Of a stretch of DNA of 64,000 bases, positions 34,930 through 43,004 are shown in pieces (position 1 is the first letter of the stretch; every line of letters begins with the position of its first letter). This DNA comes from Cupriavidus sp. (GTDB taxonomy: Bacteria; Pseudomonadota; Gammaproteobacteria; Burkholderiales; Burkholderiaceae), in contig JAPSLP010000005.1 in NCBI GenBank assembly GCA_031180665.1, positions 62,001 to 126,000 on the forward strand, given 5' to 3'. Position numbers and translations under genes: made by a program. Below the pieces are notes generated by a model, which had not been told where the DNA came from, ran no database searches, and was given only the letters and a program-made list of their open reading frames with translations.

Positions 34930-36570
34930 ATGCGACGGCCCGCCGCCATGTTGCCGATCGAACCGATGCCGCCCGGTCCTCCGCGTTCGCCACGCCGCCG
35001 ACGGCTGCTGGGCGTGGGCGCGGCCTCGCTGCTCTCGCCCGTGCTGGCGCAAGGCACGGGCACGGGCATGAAGGCCGCTGCCGAGCGCACCGTGCGCGTG
35101 ATCGGCCCGTGGGAGCTGTCGAGCCTGGACCCGCTGCGCGGCGGCTATCTGTTCGCGCGCATGCAGGTCGCCGAGACGCTGGTCGACTATGACGCGCAGG
35201 CGCGGCCGGTGGCCGGGCTGGCATCGCGCTGGCAGGTGTCAGGCGACGGGCTCGTATGGCGCTTTGCGTTGCGCGAGGGCGCGCGCTTCCATGACGGCGC
35301 GCCGGTGCGCGCGGCGGATGTCGTGCAGGCATTGCGGCGCGCATTGCATCCGGCCGGCGTGCTGGGCCAGGCGCCCATCGTCGCGATCGATGCCGCGATC
35401 GATGCGCAATCCGGCGAAGTGGTGCGGATTCGCTTGCGCCAGCCGTTTCCGGCGCTGCCGGCGCTGCTGTCGCACAGCAGCACGCAGATCCTCGCGCCGG
35501 CTTCCTTTGGGGCCGATGGCGCGGTTCGCGCGATCGTCGGTTCGGGGCCTTACCGCATCGTCACGCTCGAGCCGCCGCAGCGCTTTTCGGTGGCGGCCTT
35601 CGACGGCTGGCAGGGACCGGCCCCCGCGGTGCGCCGCGCCAGCTATCTGGCAGTCGGCCGCGCCGAGATGCGGGCGCTGATGGCCGAGGCCGGCCAGGCC
35701 GAACTCGCCTACGGGCTCGATCCGGGCAGCGTGGCGCGGCTGCGGCGTGGCGACGCGGTGCGCTTGCACCAGCAGCCGATTCCGCGCACCACCGCACTGA
35801 AGCTCAACGCCGGCCATCCGCTGCTCGCCGACGTGCGCGCGCGGCAAGCGCTGTCGCTGGCGCTGGATCGGCGCGGCATCGCGCAGGCGGTGCTGCGCGA
35901 GCCGTCGCTGGCCGCCACGCAGCTGTTTCCGCCTGCGCTGGCCGGCTGGCATCGCGGGGATCTGCCGCCGCTCGCGCACGACCCCGTACGCGCCCGTGCG
36001 CTGCTCGCCGACCTCGGCTGGCGGCCTGGCACCGACGGCGTGCTCGCGCGCAACGGCAAGCGTTTCGCGCTGACGCTGCAGACCTTCCCCGATCGCCCCG
36101 AACTGCCGGTGATAGCCGCCGCGATCCAGGAGCAGCTGCGCCTGGTCGGCGTGCAGATTCGCGTGGCAGTGGGCAACTCCAGCGAGATTCCGCTGGGCCA
36201 TCGCGACGGCACGCTGGAGATGGGCCTGATCGCGCGCAACTATGGCGCGGTGCCCGATGCGTTCGGCGCGATCGCTCAGGACTTCGGTGCGGCAGGCGGC
36301 AAGGGCGCCGAGAAGGGCGGCGATTGGGGCGCGATGGGCTGGTCGTCGCCGACGCTGACGCGCGCCCTGGCGGCGATGTCGTCGGCCGCCGGCACGGCGC
36401 GCGCGCAAGCCCTGCGCGAACAGATCGCCGGTGCGCTGCACGACGGCCTGCCACTGGTGCCGGTGCTCTGGTATCAGCAGACGCTCGCTGCCAGCCCGCA
36501 ACTGGCCGGCGTGTCGATCGACCCCTTCGAACGCAGCTACCGGCTCACCGAATTGCAATGGATCCGATGA
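34930..36570 (+). CDS. ABC transporter substrate-binding protein, SBP_bac_5 family
   Basis: A 546-aa periplasmic binding protein of the peptide/nickel class. The export signal has a twin-arginine-like RRRRLLGVGAASLL and ends near ALAQG. Typical blocks are SSLDPLRGGYLFARMQVAET, VWRFALREGARFHDGAPVRA (family signature), IVGSGPYRI and RARQALSLALDRRGIAQ. It starts four bases after the receptor stop and overlaps the next gene (ATGA), so the cassette is one operon. Family members bind peptides, nickel or metal-chelator complexes; the receptor suggests the last. An upstream Arg/Pro-rich leader makes the exact start uncertain. Confidence 0.88.
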   Translation: MRRPAAMLPIEPMPPGPPRSPRRRRLLGVGAASLLSPVLAQGTGTGMKAAAERTVRVIGPWELSSLDPLRGGYLFARMQVAETLVDYDAQARPVAGLASRWQVSGDGLVWRFALREGARFHDGAPVRAADVVQALRRALHPAGVLGQAPIVAIDAAIDAQSGEVVRIRLRQPFPALPALLSHSSTQILAPASFGADGAVRAIVGSGPYRIVTLEPPQRFSVAAFDGWQGPAPAVRRASYLAVGRAEMRALMAEAGQAELAYGLDPGSVARLRRGDAVRLHQQPIPRTTALKLNAGHPLLADVRARQALSLALDRRGIAQAVLREPSLAATQLFPPALAGWHRGDLPPLAHDPVRARALLADLGWRPGTDGVLARNGKRFALTLQTFPDRPELPVIAAAIQEQLRLVGVQIRVAVGNSSEIPLGHRDGTLEMGLIARNYGAVPDAFGAIAQDFGAAGGKGAEKGGDWGAMGWSSPTLTRALAAMSSAAGTARAQALREQIAGALHDGLPLVPVLWYQQTLAASPQLAGVSIDPFERSYRLTELQWIR

Positions 36571-37622
36571 CGTCACCGAACCCTCAGGGCCAACTGGCCG
36601 CGGCAAGCCTCGGCGAATCTGTCCCGGCATCGCACGATGCCGCGCGCCATCGGCGCGCCAACCCTGTCGCCAGCCTGGTCGCGCGCGTGCTGCTCCAGCG
36701 CGGCCTGCAGGCCGCGGTCGTCGCCGCGCTGGTCGGCAGCCTCAGCTTCCTGATGATGCGCCTGCTGCCGGGCGATATGGCGTTTCGCATCGCCGCCGGC
36801 CGCTATGGCTACGACATGGTGACCGCCCAGGCGGCCGATGCCGTGCGCGCCGAACTCGCCCTCGATGGCCCCTGGCTTGACGGCCTGCTGGCGTGGTGGT
36901 CGCGGCTGCTGCATCTGGACCTCGGCAGCTCGACCGTGACGGGCGCACCGGTCGCCGCCGAGATCGCGCATCAGCTGGGCCACACGCTGTGGCTGGCGCT
37001 GGCCGCGCTGGCCGTGTCGACGCTGATCGCGCTGCCGTTGGGCTTTGCCGCCGGCAGGCGCGCCGGCGGCAGCACCGACCGTGCCACGCTGGCGCTGTCG
37101 GTGCTGCTGCGCGCGCTGCCGCCGTTCGTGCTGGGCATCCTGCTGGTGCTGGCCTTCGCGGTCGAACTCGACTGGCTGCCGGCCGGGGGGCACGGCGAGC
37201 ACGGCAGCTGGATTGCGCCGGCGCTGACGCTGGGGCTGGGCTTGGCCGCCACCGCGATGCGCGTGGCGCGCGATGCGATGGCGGGCGTGGTGGCCGCGCC
37301 GTACTGGCTGTTCGCGCGCACCAAGGGCCTGTCGGACCGGGTCGCGATGGCACGGCACGGCGTGCGCAATGCCGCGGTGCCGGTGGTCGCCTATCTCGGC
37401 GTGCAACTGGTCTATCTGCTCGAGGGCGTGGTGGTGGTCGAGACGCTGTTCGCGTGGCCCGGCATCGGCCATGCGCTGGTGCACGCGATCTTCGGCCGCG
37501 ATGTGCCGATGATCCAGGGCACCGCGCTGACGATGGGCCTGCTGTTCGTGGCCTTGAACGCCGCGGTCGACCTCGCCTGCATGGCGATCGATCCGCGACT
37601 GCGGGCGAGGGTCTCACGATGA
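36567..37622 (+). CDS. ABC transporter permease (DppB/NikB type)
   Basis: A 351-aa inner-membrane permease. A hydrophilic leader of about 45 residues is followed by TM1 (LQAAVVAALVGSLSFLMMRL), the family motif MRLLPGD and the binding-protein-dependent transport domain with five further helices. The ATPase-contact loop is at YWLFARTKGLSDRVAMARHG, then the EGVVVVETLFAWPGIG signature. The start ATG overlaps the binding-protein stop by 4 bp; an in-frame ATG three codons earlier is also possible. It pairs with the permease that follows. Confidence 0.92.
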   Translation: MTSPNPQGQLAAASLGESVPASHDAARHRRANPVASLVARVLLQRGLQAAVVAALVGSLSFLMMRLLPGDMAFRIAAGRYGYDMVTAQAADAVRAELALDGPWLDGLLAWWSRLLHLDLGSSTVTGAPVAAEIAHQLGHTLWLALAALAVSTLIALPLGFAAGRRAGGSTDRATLALSVLLRALPPFVLGILLVLAFAVELDWLPAGGHGEHGSWIAPALTLGLGLAATAMRVARDAMAGVVAAPYWLFARTKGLSDRVAMARHGVRNAAVPVVAYLGVQLVYLLEGVVVVETLFAWPGIGHALVHAIFGRDVPMIQGTALTMGLLFVALNAAVDLACMAIDPRLRARVSR

Positions 37623-38455
37623 GCGAAATGGCAAGCCTGACCTCGAAGGGGGCATGGTCGGTGGCCACGTCGCGCCGGCGAATCGCCTTGCTGCTGATCG
37701 TGCTGCTGGCGCTGTTCGCCATCGTCGGTCCGTGGGCGGCGCCGCGCGCGCCGTTCGAGCAGGACCTGTACGGCGTGCTGCAGGCCCCCACGATGGCCGA
37801 GCCGCTGGGCACCGACCATCTGGGCCGCAGCGTGCTGGCCCGCACCGCGCATGCCACGCGGCTCTCGCTCGGCCTCGCGCTGCTGTGCGTGCTGTCGGCC
37901 GCGCTGCCCGGCACGCTGCTTGGCCTGTTTGCCGCCTGGCGCGGCGGCTGGGTCGATCGGGTGGCAGGCGCACTGGCCGACGCCGTGCTGGCGCTGCCGG
38001 GTTTGCTGCTGGTGCTGCTGCTGTCGGCGCTGGCGCCGGGCGCGATGTGGCCGCTGTATCTGGGGCTGTCGCTGGTGCTGTGGGTCGAGTATTTCCGTGT
38101 CGCGCGGGCCAGCGCGCAGATCGTGCTGCGCAGCCACCATGTCGAGGCCGCGCGCCTGCTCGGCTTCGGCCCGCGCTATATCGCGCGATGGCACCTGCTG
38201 CCGGAGCTGGCGCCGGTGCTTGGCACGCTGAGCAGCTTCGGCCTCGGCGCGGCGGTGCTGGCGCTGGCCGCGATGGGCTTCGTCGGCATGGGCGTGCAGC
38301 CGCCGATGGCCGAGCTCGGCCTGATGATGACCGAGCTGCTGCCCTATGCGGCCGAGGCACCGTGGGCCATCGCCAGTCCGATCGCGGTGCTGGCACTGGC
38401 GATCCTGGCGCTGGCGCTGCTGAACGATCGCACGCGTGGCGGGGTGTCGCGATGA
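37619..38455 (+). CDS. ABC transporter permease (DppC/NikC type)
   Basis: A 278-aa permease. TM1 (RRIALLLIVLLALFAIVGPW) is followed by the DppC-type GTDHLGRSVLARTAHATRLS motif and the EAARLLGFGPRYIARWHLLP coupling loop. The protein has six predicted helices. A 4-bp ATGA overlap at each end ties it to the permease before and the ATPase after. It is the partner of the 36567-37622 permease in the importer. Confidence 0.92.
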   Translation: MSEMASLTSKGAWSVATSRRRIALLLIVLLALFAIVGPWAAPRAPFEQDLYGVLQAPTMAEPLGTDHLGRSVLARTAHATRLSLGLALLCVLSAALPGTLLGLFAAWRGGWVDRVAGALADAVLALPGLLLVLLLSALAPGAMWPLYLGLSLVLWVEYFRVARASAQIVLRSHHVEAARLLGFGPRYIARWHLLPELAPVLGTLSSFGLGAAVLALAAMGFVGMGVQPPMAELGLMMTELLPYAAEAPWAIASPIAVLALAILALALLNDRTRGGVSR

Positions 38456-39888
38456 GCGAGCACAAGGATCTCGTCATCGACGGCCTGCACGGCGACCGCG
38501 TGGGCCGCCTGCTCGGCGTGCGCGAGCTGTCGGTCGCCAGTGCCGACGGCGTGCTGCTGCAGCCGGTGTCGTTCGAACTGCAGGCCGGCCGCGCGCTGAC
38601 GCTGCTGGGGGAAACCGGCTCCGGCAAAAGCCTGCTGGCCCATGCCGTGATGGGCTCGCTGCCATCGGGCCTGCGCGCCAGCGGCCGCCTCGCCGGCCAT
38701 GGCTGGCAGTGCGAGGCCGACGATATGCGCGTGCGGCGACCGCTTTGGGGCCGCGAACTGGCGCTGCTGCCCCAGGAACCGTGGTTCGCGCTGGACCCGC
38801 TGATGCGCGTCGACGCGCAACTGGCGGAGACCTATCGCTTGGTCGCTCAGGAATCGCGACGGAGCGCCGCGCACCACGCCGCGCAGGCGCTGCGCGCGGT
38901 CGGCCTGGGACATGCCGCACGCGCATGGCCGACCGCCTTGTCCGGCGGCATGGCGCAGCGCGCGGCGTTCGCGATCACGCGCGCCGGCGATGCGCCGATC
39001 CTGATCGTCGACGAACCGACCAAGGGCCTGGACCGGATCTGGCGCGACGATCTGGTGGCGCGCCTGCGCGCGGCGCTGGAGCAGGGCTGCGCGGTGTTGA
39101 CCATCACGCACGATATCGGCGTGGCGCGCGCGCTGGGCGGCGACACGATGGTGATGCTCGATGGCCGCGTCGTCGAGCGCGGCCAGACCCACGCGGTGCT
39201 GAGCGCGCCGTCGCACGACTACACGCGCGCGCTGATCGCCGCCGAGCCCGCGGCATGGCCGCGCCGGGCGATCCCGGCCCCGGGCGGCGAAGTGCTGCAC
39301 GCCCGCGCGTTGAGCAAGCGTTTCGGCAACCATGTGCTGTTCGACGGCCTGGACCTGACGCTGCATGCCGGCGAACGCGTGGCGGTCACCGGACCCAGCG
39401 GCAGCGGCAAATCGACGCTGGGCAATGTGCTGCTCGGCCTGGCCAAGGCCGACCGCGGCAGCGTGCGCCGGGCCGGCGGCATCGCGCCGGTTCGCTACCA
39501 GAAGCTCTATCAGGATCCGGCCGGCGCCTTCGCGCCGCATATTCCGCTTGGCCGTGCGCTGCACGACCTGATCGCGCTGCACCGGCTCGAACGCGCGCCG
39601 CTGCGGCCCTGGATGGAACGACTCGGGCTGTCCGCCGATCTGCTGACGCGCCTGCCGGGCGCGGTCTCCGGCGGCGAACTGCAGCGCTTCGCCCTGCTGC
39701 GTGCGCTGCTGCTGCGGCCCGCCTTCCTGTTCGCGGACGAGCCGACCTCGCGGCTCGATCCGGTCACGCAGCGCAATACCATCGACCTGATCGTCGAGGC
39801 GGCGCAGGAATCGGACTGCGCGCTGATGCTGGTCACGCACGATCCCGATCTGGCCGCCAACGTGGCGGCGCGCACGCTGGCGTTCTGA
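38452..39888 (+). CDS. fused duplicated ABC ATPase (DppDF/NikDE in one chain)
   Basis: A 478-aa cytosolic protein with two full nucleotide-binding domains. Domain 1 has GETGSGKS (53-60), signature LSGGMAQR and Walker B ILIVDEPTKGLD. Domain 2 has GPSGSGKS (about 314-321), signature VSGGELQR and Walker B FLFADEPTSRLD. In Dpp/Nik systems these are two genes; here they form one chain with a short Pro/Ala linker. Both sites look catalytically intact. It is the last gene of the importer operon. Confidence 0.92.
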   Translation: MSEHKDLVIDGLHGDRVGRLLGVRELSVASADGVLLQPVSFELQAGRALTLLGETGSGKSLLAHAVMGSLPSGLRASGRLAGHGWQCEADDMRVRRPLWGRELALLPQEPWFALDPLMRVDAQLAETYRLVAQESRRSAAHHAAQALRAVGLGHAARAWPTALSGGMAQRAAFAITRAGDAPILIVDEPTKGLDRIWRDDLVARLRAALEQGCAVLTITHDIGVARALGGDTMVMLDGRVVERGQTHAVLSAPSHDYTRALIAAEPAAWPRRAIPAPGGEVLHARALSKRFGNHVLFDGLDLTLHAGERVAVTGPSGSGKSTLGNVLLGLAKADRGSVRRAGGIAPVRYQKLYQDPAGAFAPHIPLGRALHDLIALHRLERAPLRPWMERLGLSADLLTRLPGAVSGGELQRFALLRALLLRPAFLFADEPTSRLDPVTQRNTIDLIVEAAQESDCALMLVTHDPDLAANVAARTLAF

Positions 39889-39924
39889 CGAACACCGGAC
39901 CGGTCGACACAGCCCAACCACCCA

Positions 39925-39998
39925 TGATGTCGTTGCGGCCAAGGCGGGAAGCCAGCGTCTTCGAAAGCCATTTGGCCCCCGCATTCGCGGCGACGACC
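39925..39998. repeat. degenerate REP-like repeat
   Basis: GTCGTTGCGGCC...GCGGGAAGCCAGCG on the left and CCCCGCATTCGCGGCGACGAC on the right form a decayed long inverted repeat, related in wording to 32050-32113. It lies in the 179-bp gap after the ATPase gene. Confidence 0.45.
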
Positions 39999-40010
39999 GG
40001 CTTTGCCGGC

Positions 40011-40038
40011 AAAAAGAAAGCGCCCGCGAGGCGGGCGC
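40011..40038 (-). terminator. rho-independent terminator of the zinc-ribbon gene
   Basis: Read on the minus strand, GCGCCCGC-CTC-GCGGGCGC is followed by TTTCTTTTTG. It sits 30 bp after the stop of the 40068-40370 gene. Confidence 0.9.
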
Positions 40039-40067
40039 CGTCGAACTGACATCGGTATCGCAGATCC

Positions 40068-40370
40068 TCAATCGAAGATCTCGTGCCAGATGCTCTTCTT
40101 GCGGTAGTGCTTCTGCTCGCGATAGCGGTCATCGTCGCGATAGCCGCGGTCATACCCCCGATCATGGCCGCGCGGATCGACCGGCCGTTGCGGCGCGGCG
40201 GCCTGAGGGGCTTGCGCGACCGGCGCCTGTTCGGCCGAGGCGCGCTCCAGGATCTTGTCGAGCTCGCCGCGATCGAGCCACACGCCGCGGCATTTCGGGC
40301 AGTAGTCGATTTCGACACCCTGGCGTTCGGCCATCACCAGCGTGGTTTCGGGGCAAACGGGACATTGCAT
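40068..40370 (-). CDS. zf-TFIIB zinc-ribbon small protein
   Basis: A 100-aa protein. The N-terminal zinc ribbon has two CxxC knuckles, MQCPVCPE and DYCPKCRGVWLDRGELDKI, the PF13453-type signature. The rest is a disordered Ala/Pro/Gln linker and an Arg/Asp/Tyr-rich tail (DRGYDRGYRDDDRYREQKHY) ending KKSIWHEIFD. That tail arrangement is common in proteobacterial members. Function is unknown. It stands alone with its own terminator. AAGGAGAGCAGCC precedes the ATG. Confidence 0.85.
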   Translation of the reverse strand: MQCPVCPETTLVMAERQGVEIDYCPKCRGVWLDRGELDKILERASAEQAPVAQAPQAAAPQRPVDPRGHDRGYDRGYRDDDRYREQKHYRKKSIWHEIFD

Positions 40371-40544
40371 GGCTGCTCTCCTTGAGTGTGTCTACCGTTG
40401 TCAGACCCCTCCGGATAAGGTTGGTTCGGTGACAAGGTGGACAGTACTGCGCTTGATGCCCGCCATGCCGGGCGGCAAGCCGCTATGTCCCCTTGCAGTT
40501 CGCCGGGCCTCCTGATTGGGTGACGGCCCCCAGGGTGCCAGCGT

Positions 40545-41567
40545 TCACTGCTTTGGAATCCCCGCCAGCGTGGCCGCCGCCGACCACCGCTTGATCTCGT
40601 GGAGCTGGAATTGCCGCAGCACGTCAGCACCGCCGGCGAAGATCTGGCCATTGGTGCGGCCGATGAACTCCGCGGCGTCCTTGCTGTTGAAGATCTCGAC
40701 CGCGGCCTGGCTAAGCTTCTCGACGATCGGCTTGGGCGTACGGGCCGGCGCGAACAGCGAGACCCAGTTGATCATGTAGTAATCCTTGAAGCCCAACTCC
40801 TGCAGCGTCGGCACATTGGGCTGCACCTCCAGCCGCTTGTCGCCGGTGACGGCCAGAATGCGGGTCTTGCCGGTCTGCGCGAGCGCTGCCGCGGCGGTGT
40901 AGTCCGACAGCGCGAAGTCAACCTGGCCACCGGCCAGATCGGCCACCGCGGGGGCGGCGCCCTTGTACGGAATGGCCACGGCCTTGACGCCGGCCTGCTT
41001 CAGGAACAGCTCGGTGGCGATCTGGTACGAGGCCGAGCCCGAGCCATAGCTGAGCTTGCCCGGCTTGGCCTTGCCGTCGCGGATCAGGTCTTGCACCGTG
41101 CGATAGGGTGAGCTGGCCGGCACCGACAGCACCATCGCGCCGTAATAGAGCCGCGCCACCGGCGCGAAGTCCTTGATCGGGTCGTAAGGCAGCGACTTGA
41201 ATTGCACCGCGTTGGTGGCCATGGGCGAATTGCTGGCGACGAACAGCGTGTAGCCGTCCGGATCGGCGCGCGCCACTGCTTGTGCTGCGATGAAGCTGTT
41301 GGCGCCGGGCCGGTTTTCCACCACGAAGGGCTGCCCGAAGCGGGCCTCCAGCTTCTGCGCGAGGAAGCGCGCCGTGCCGTCCGAACCGGTGCCCGGCGGG
41401 AACGACACCACGATCTTGACCGGCTTGCTCGGATAGCCGGCAGCCGCGGACGCCGCATCACCGGCGCGCGCCGGCGCGGTCGGCACCATTGCCAGTGCGA
41501 CCACCGACGCCGTGATCCAGGTTCCGGCCCGCGCACCCTTCCACATATCCATCAACGCATGATGCAT
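40545..41567 (-). CDS. Bug/TctC-family periplasmic binding protein
   Basis: A 340-aa solute receptor. A signal peptide ends near ARAGDA. The ligand loops are YPSKPVKIVVSFPPGTGSDG and ENRPGANSFIAAQAVA, then IPYKGAAPAVADLAGGQVD and ILAVTGDKRLEVQPNVPTLQ. ATG 41567 was chosen because AGGAGA lies nine bases upstream. It is divergent from the acyl-CoA dehydrogenase pair, with the dyad at 41800-41819 between, so it probably supplies the same pathway with a carboxylate. No TctAB partner is present. Confidence 0.9.
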   Translation of the reverse strand: MHHALMDMWKGARAGTWITASVVALAMVPTAPARAGDAASAAAGYPSKPVKIVVSFPPGTGSDGTARFLAQKLEARFGQPFVVENRPGANSFIAAQAVARADPDGYTLFVASNSPMATNAVQFKSLPYDPIKDFAPVARLYYGAMVLSVPASSPYRTVQDLIRDGKAKPGKLSYGSGSASYQIATELFLKQAGVKAVAIPYKGAAPAVADLAGGQVDFALSDYTAAAALAQTGKTRILAVTGDKRLEVQPNVPTLQELGFKDYYMINWVSLFAPARTPKPIVEKLSQAAVEIFNSKDAAEFIGRTNGQIFAGGADVLRQFQLHEIKRWSAAATLAGIPKQ

Positions 41568-41799
41568 CTCTTTGTCTCCTTGCGGACGTTGTGATTCCCG
41601 TCCTGTCGAACCAGGCCACAGGCTAAGTGCGCCGCAGCGGCCGGGCAACTGTCCGGCGAGCATATCGCTTATGCGCATGCCGCATGGGCGGCGATCCCAC
41701 CTCCGAGCGGCCATGCGGATGCCTTGCCGCCGGATTTTCGTTATGCCGCCGCCGCAATGGGCGCGCGCCCTCCGCCTCGCTAAGCTGGCCGGCACATTG

Positions 41800-41819
41800 G
41801 CATTGAACGTTTGCAATGC
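41800..41819. promoter_or_regulatory. putative LysR-type operator
   Basis: GCATTG-AACGTTTG-CAATGC is a perfect 6-bp dyad with an 8-bp centre, containing the T-n11-A spacing favoured by LysR-type regulators. A further GTTTGCA copy overlaps the right side. It is in the divergent gap between the Bug gene and the dehydrogenases. The LysR gene at 45225-46202 is the obvious candidate. Confidence 0.55.
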
Positions 41820-41852
41820 GCGTTTGCAGTGAACGAACCGACAGGAGGGGGA

Positions 41853-43004
41853 GTGGACACGGCCAGCCAAATCGTGATTCGACCGGCGCAGCCCGATGGG
41901 GAACTCGCGCCATTGCGGGCGCAAGTCCGCGCATTTCTTGCCGAGACCGTCGGCGACCGCCCGCCGCAGAAGCGGGCGCAAAGCTGGTCCGGCTATGACC
42001 CTGCATTCAGCCTGGCGCTCGGCGCCAAGGGTTGGATCGGCATGACCTGGCCGAAGGCCTTCGGCGGCCAGGAGCGCTCGATGCTGGAGCGCTACGTGGT
42101 GCTGGAGGAGCTGCTGGCAGCGGGAGCCCCGGTGGGCGCTCATTGGGTCGCCGAGCGGCAGAGCGGTCCGCTGCTGATGCGCTATGCGGACCCGGAAGTG
42201 GCGCGGGAGATCGTGCCCCGCATCACACGCGGCGAGCTGCGCTTCTGCATCGGCATGAGCGAACCGGATTCCGGTTCGGACCTGGCCTCGATCCGCACCC
42301 GTGCCGATCGCGTCGACGGCGGCTGGGTCGTCAACGGCACCAAGCTGTGGACGTCGAACGCGCACCGCTCGCAGTACATGATTGCGCTCGTGCGTACCGA
42401 CCGCAATGCCGACGACAAGCACAAGGGCCTGTCGCAGTTGCTGGTCGACATGCAATCGGAGGGCCTGCAGGTCCGGCCGATCCGCAACCTGGCCGGCGAA
42501 GAGCACTTCAACGAAGTGGTGTTCGACAACGTCTTCGTGCCCGACCGCATGGTGATCGGCGAGCCGGGGCAGGGATGGGCGCAGGTTACCGCCGAGCTGA
42601 CCTTCGAGCGCAGCGGACCGGAGCGCTATCTGAGCAGCTACGCGCTGCTGGCCGAGATGGTCGGGCACGCCGATGCCGACGACGCCCGGCACGCGGTCGA
42701 GCTCGGCTATCTGGTGGCCGAGCTGAGCAATCTGCGGCAGATGTCGCGCGGCATCGCGGCGATGCTCCATCGTGGCGAGAATCCGCAGTTGGCGGCGGCC
42801 AACGTCAAGGATCTCGGCGCGCTGTTCGAACAGCGCATTCCCGAGGTCGCGCACCAGCTGTTCGGGCACGAGCTGCGTCACGACGGCTCGCCCTTCGTTG
42901 CTACCCATTGCCACCTGACGCAAACCGTGCCCTCGTTCTCCCTGCGGGGCGGCACGCGCGAAATTCTGCGGGGAATCATTGCCAGGGGGCTGGGAGTCCG
43001 ATGA
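41853..43004 (+). CDS. acyl-CoA dehydrogenase family protein, first of a pair
   Basis: A 383-aa flavoprotein of the ACAD fold. It has GWIGMTWPKAFGGQERSMLE, the CIGMSEPDSGSDLASIRTRA flavin/substrate motif, WVVNGTKLWTSNAHRSQYMI and SFSLRGGTREILRGI. The position of the usual YEG-TSEI catalytic region is LRGGTREI, and the QFGRPI-type FAD-diphosphate motif of the C-terminal domain is absent. It starts at GTG after an AGGAGGGG ribosome site. Its stop overlaps the next dehydrogenase by 4 bp, so the two probably form a heteromeric enzyme acting on an unusual acyl-CoA. Confidence 0.85.
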   Translation: MDTASQIVIRPAQPDGELAPLRAQVRAFLAETVGDRPPQKRAQSWSGYDPAFSLALGAKGWIGMTWPKAFGGQERSMLERYVVLEELLAAGAPVGAHWVAERQSGPLLMRYADPEVAREIVPRITRGELRFCIGMSEPDSGSDLASIRTRADRVDGGWVVNGTKLWTSNAHRSQYMIALVRTDRNADDKHKGLSQLLVDMQSEGLQVRPIRNLAGEEHFNEVVFDNVFVPDRMVIGEPGQGWAQVTAELTFERSGPERYLSSYALLAEMVGHADADDARHAVELGYLVAELSNLRQMSRGIAAMLHRGENPQLAAANVKDLGALFEQRIPEVAHQLFGHELRHDGSPFVATHCHLTQTVPSFSLRGGTREILRGIIARGLGVR

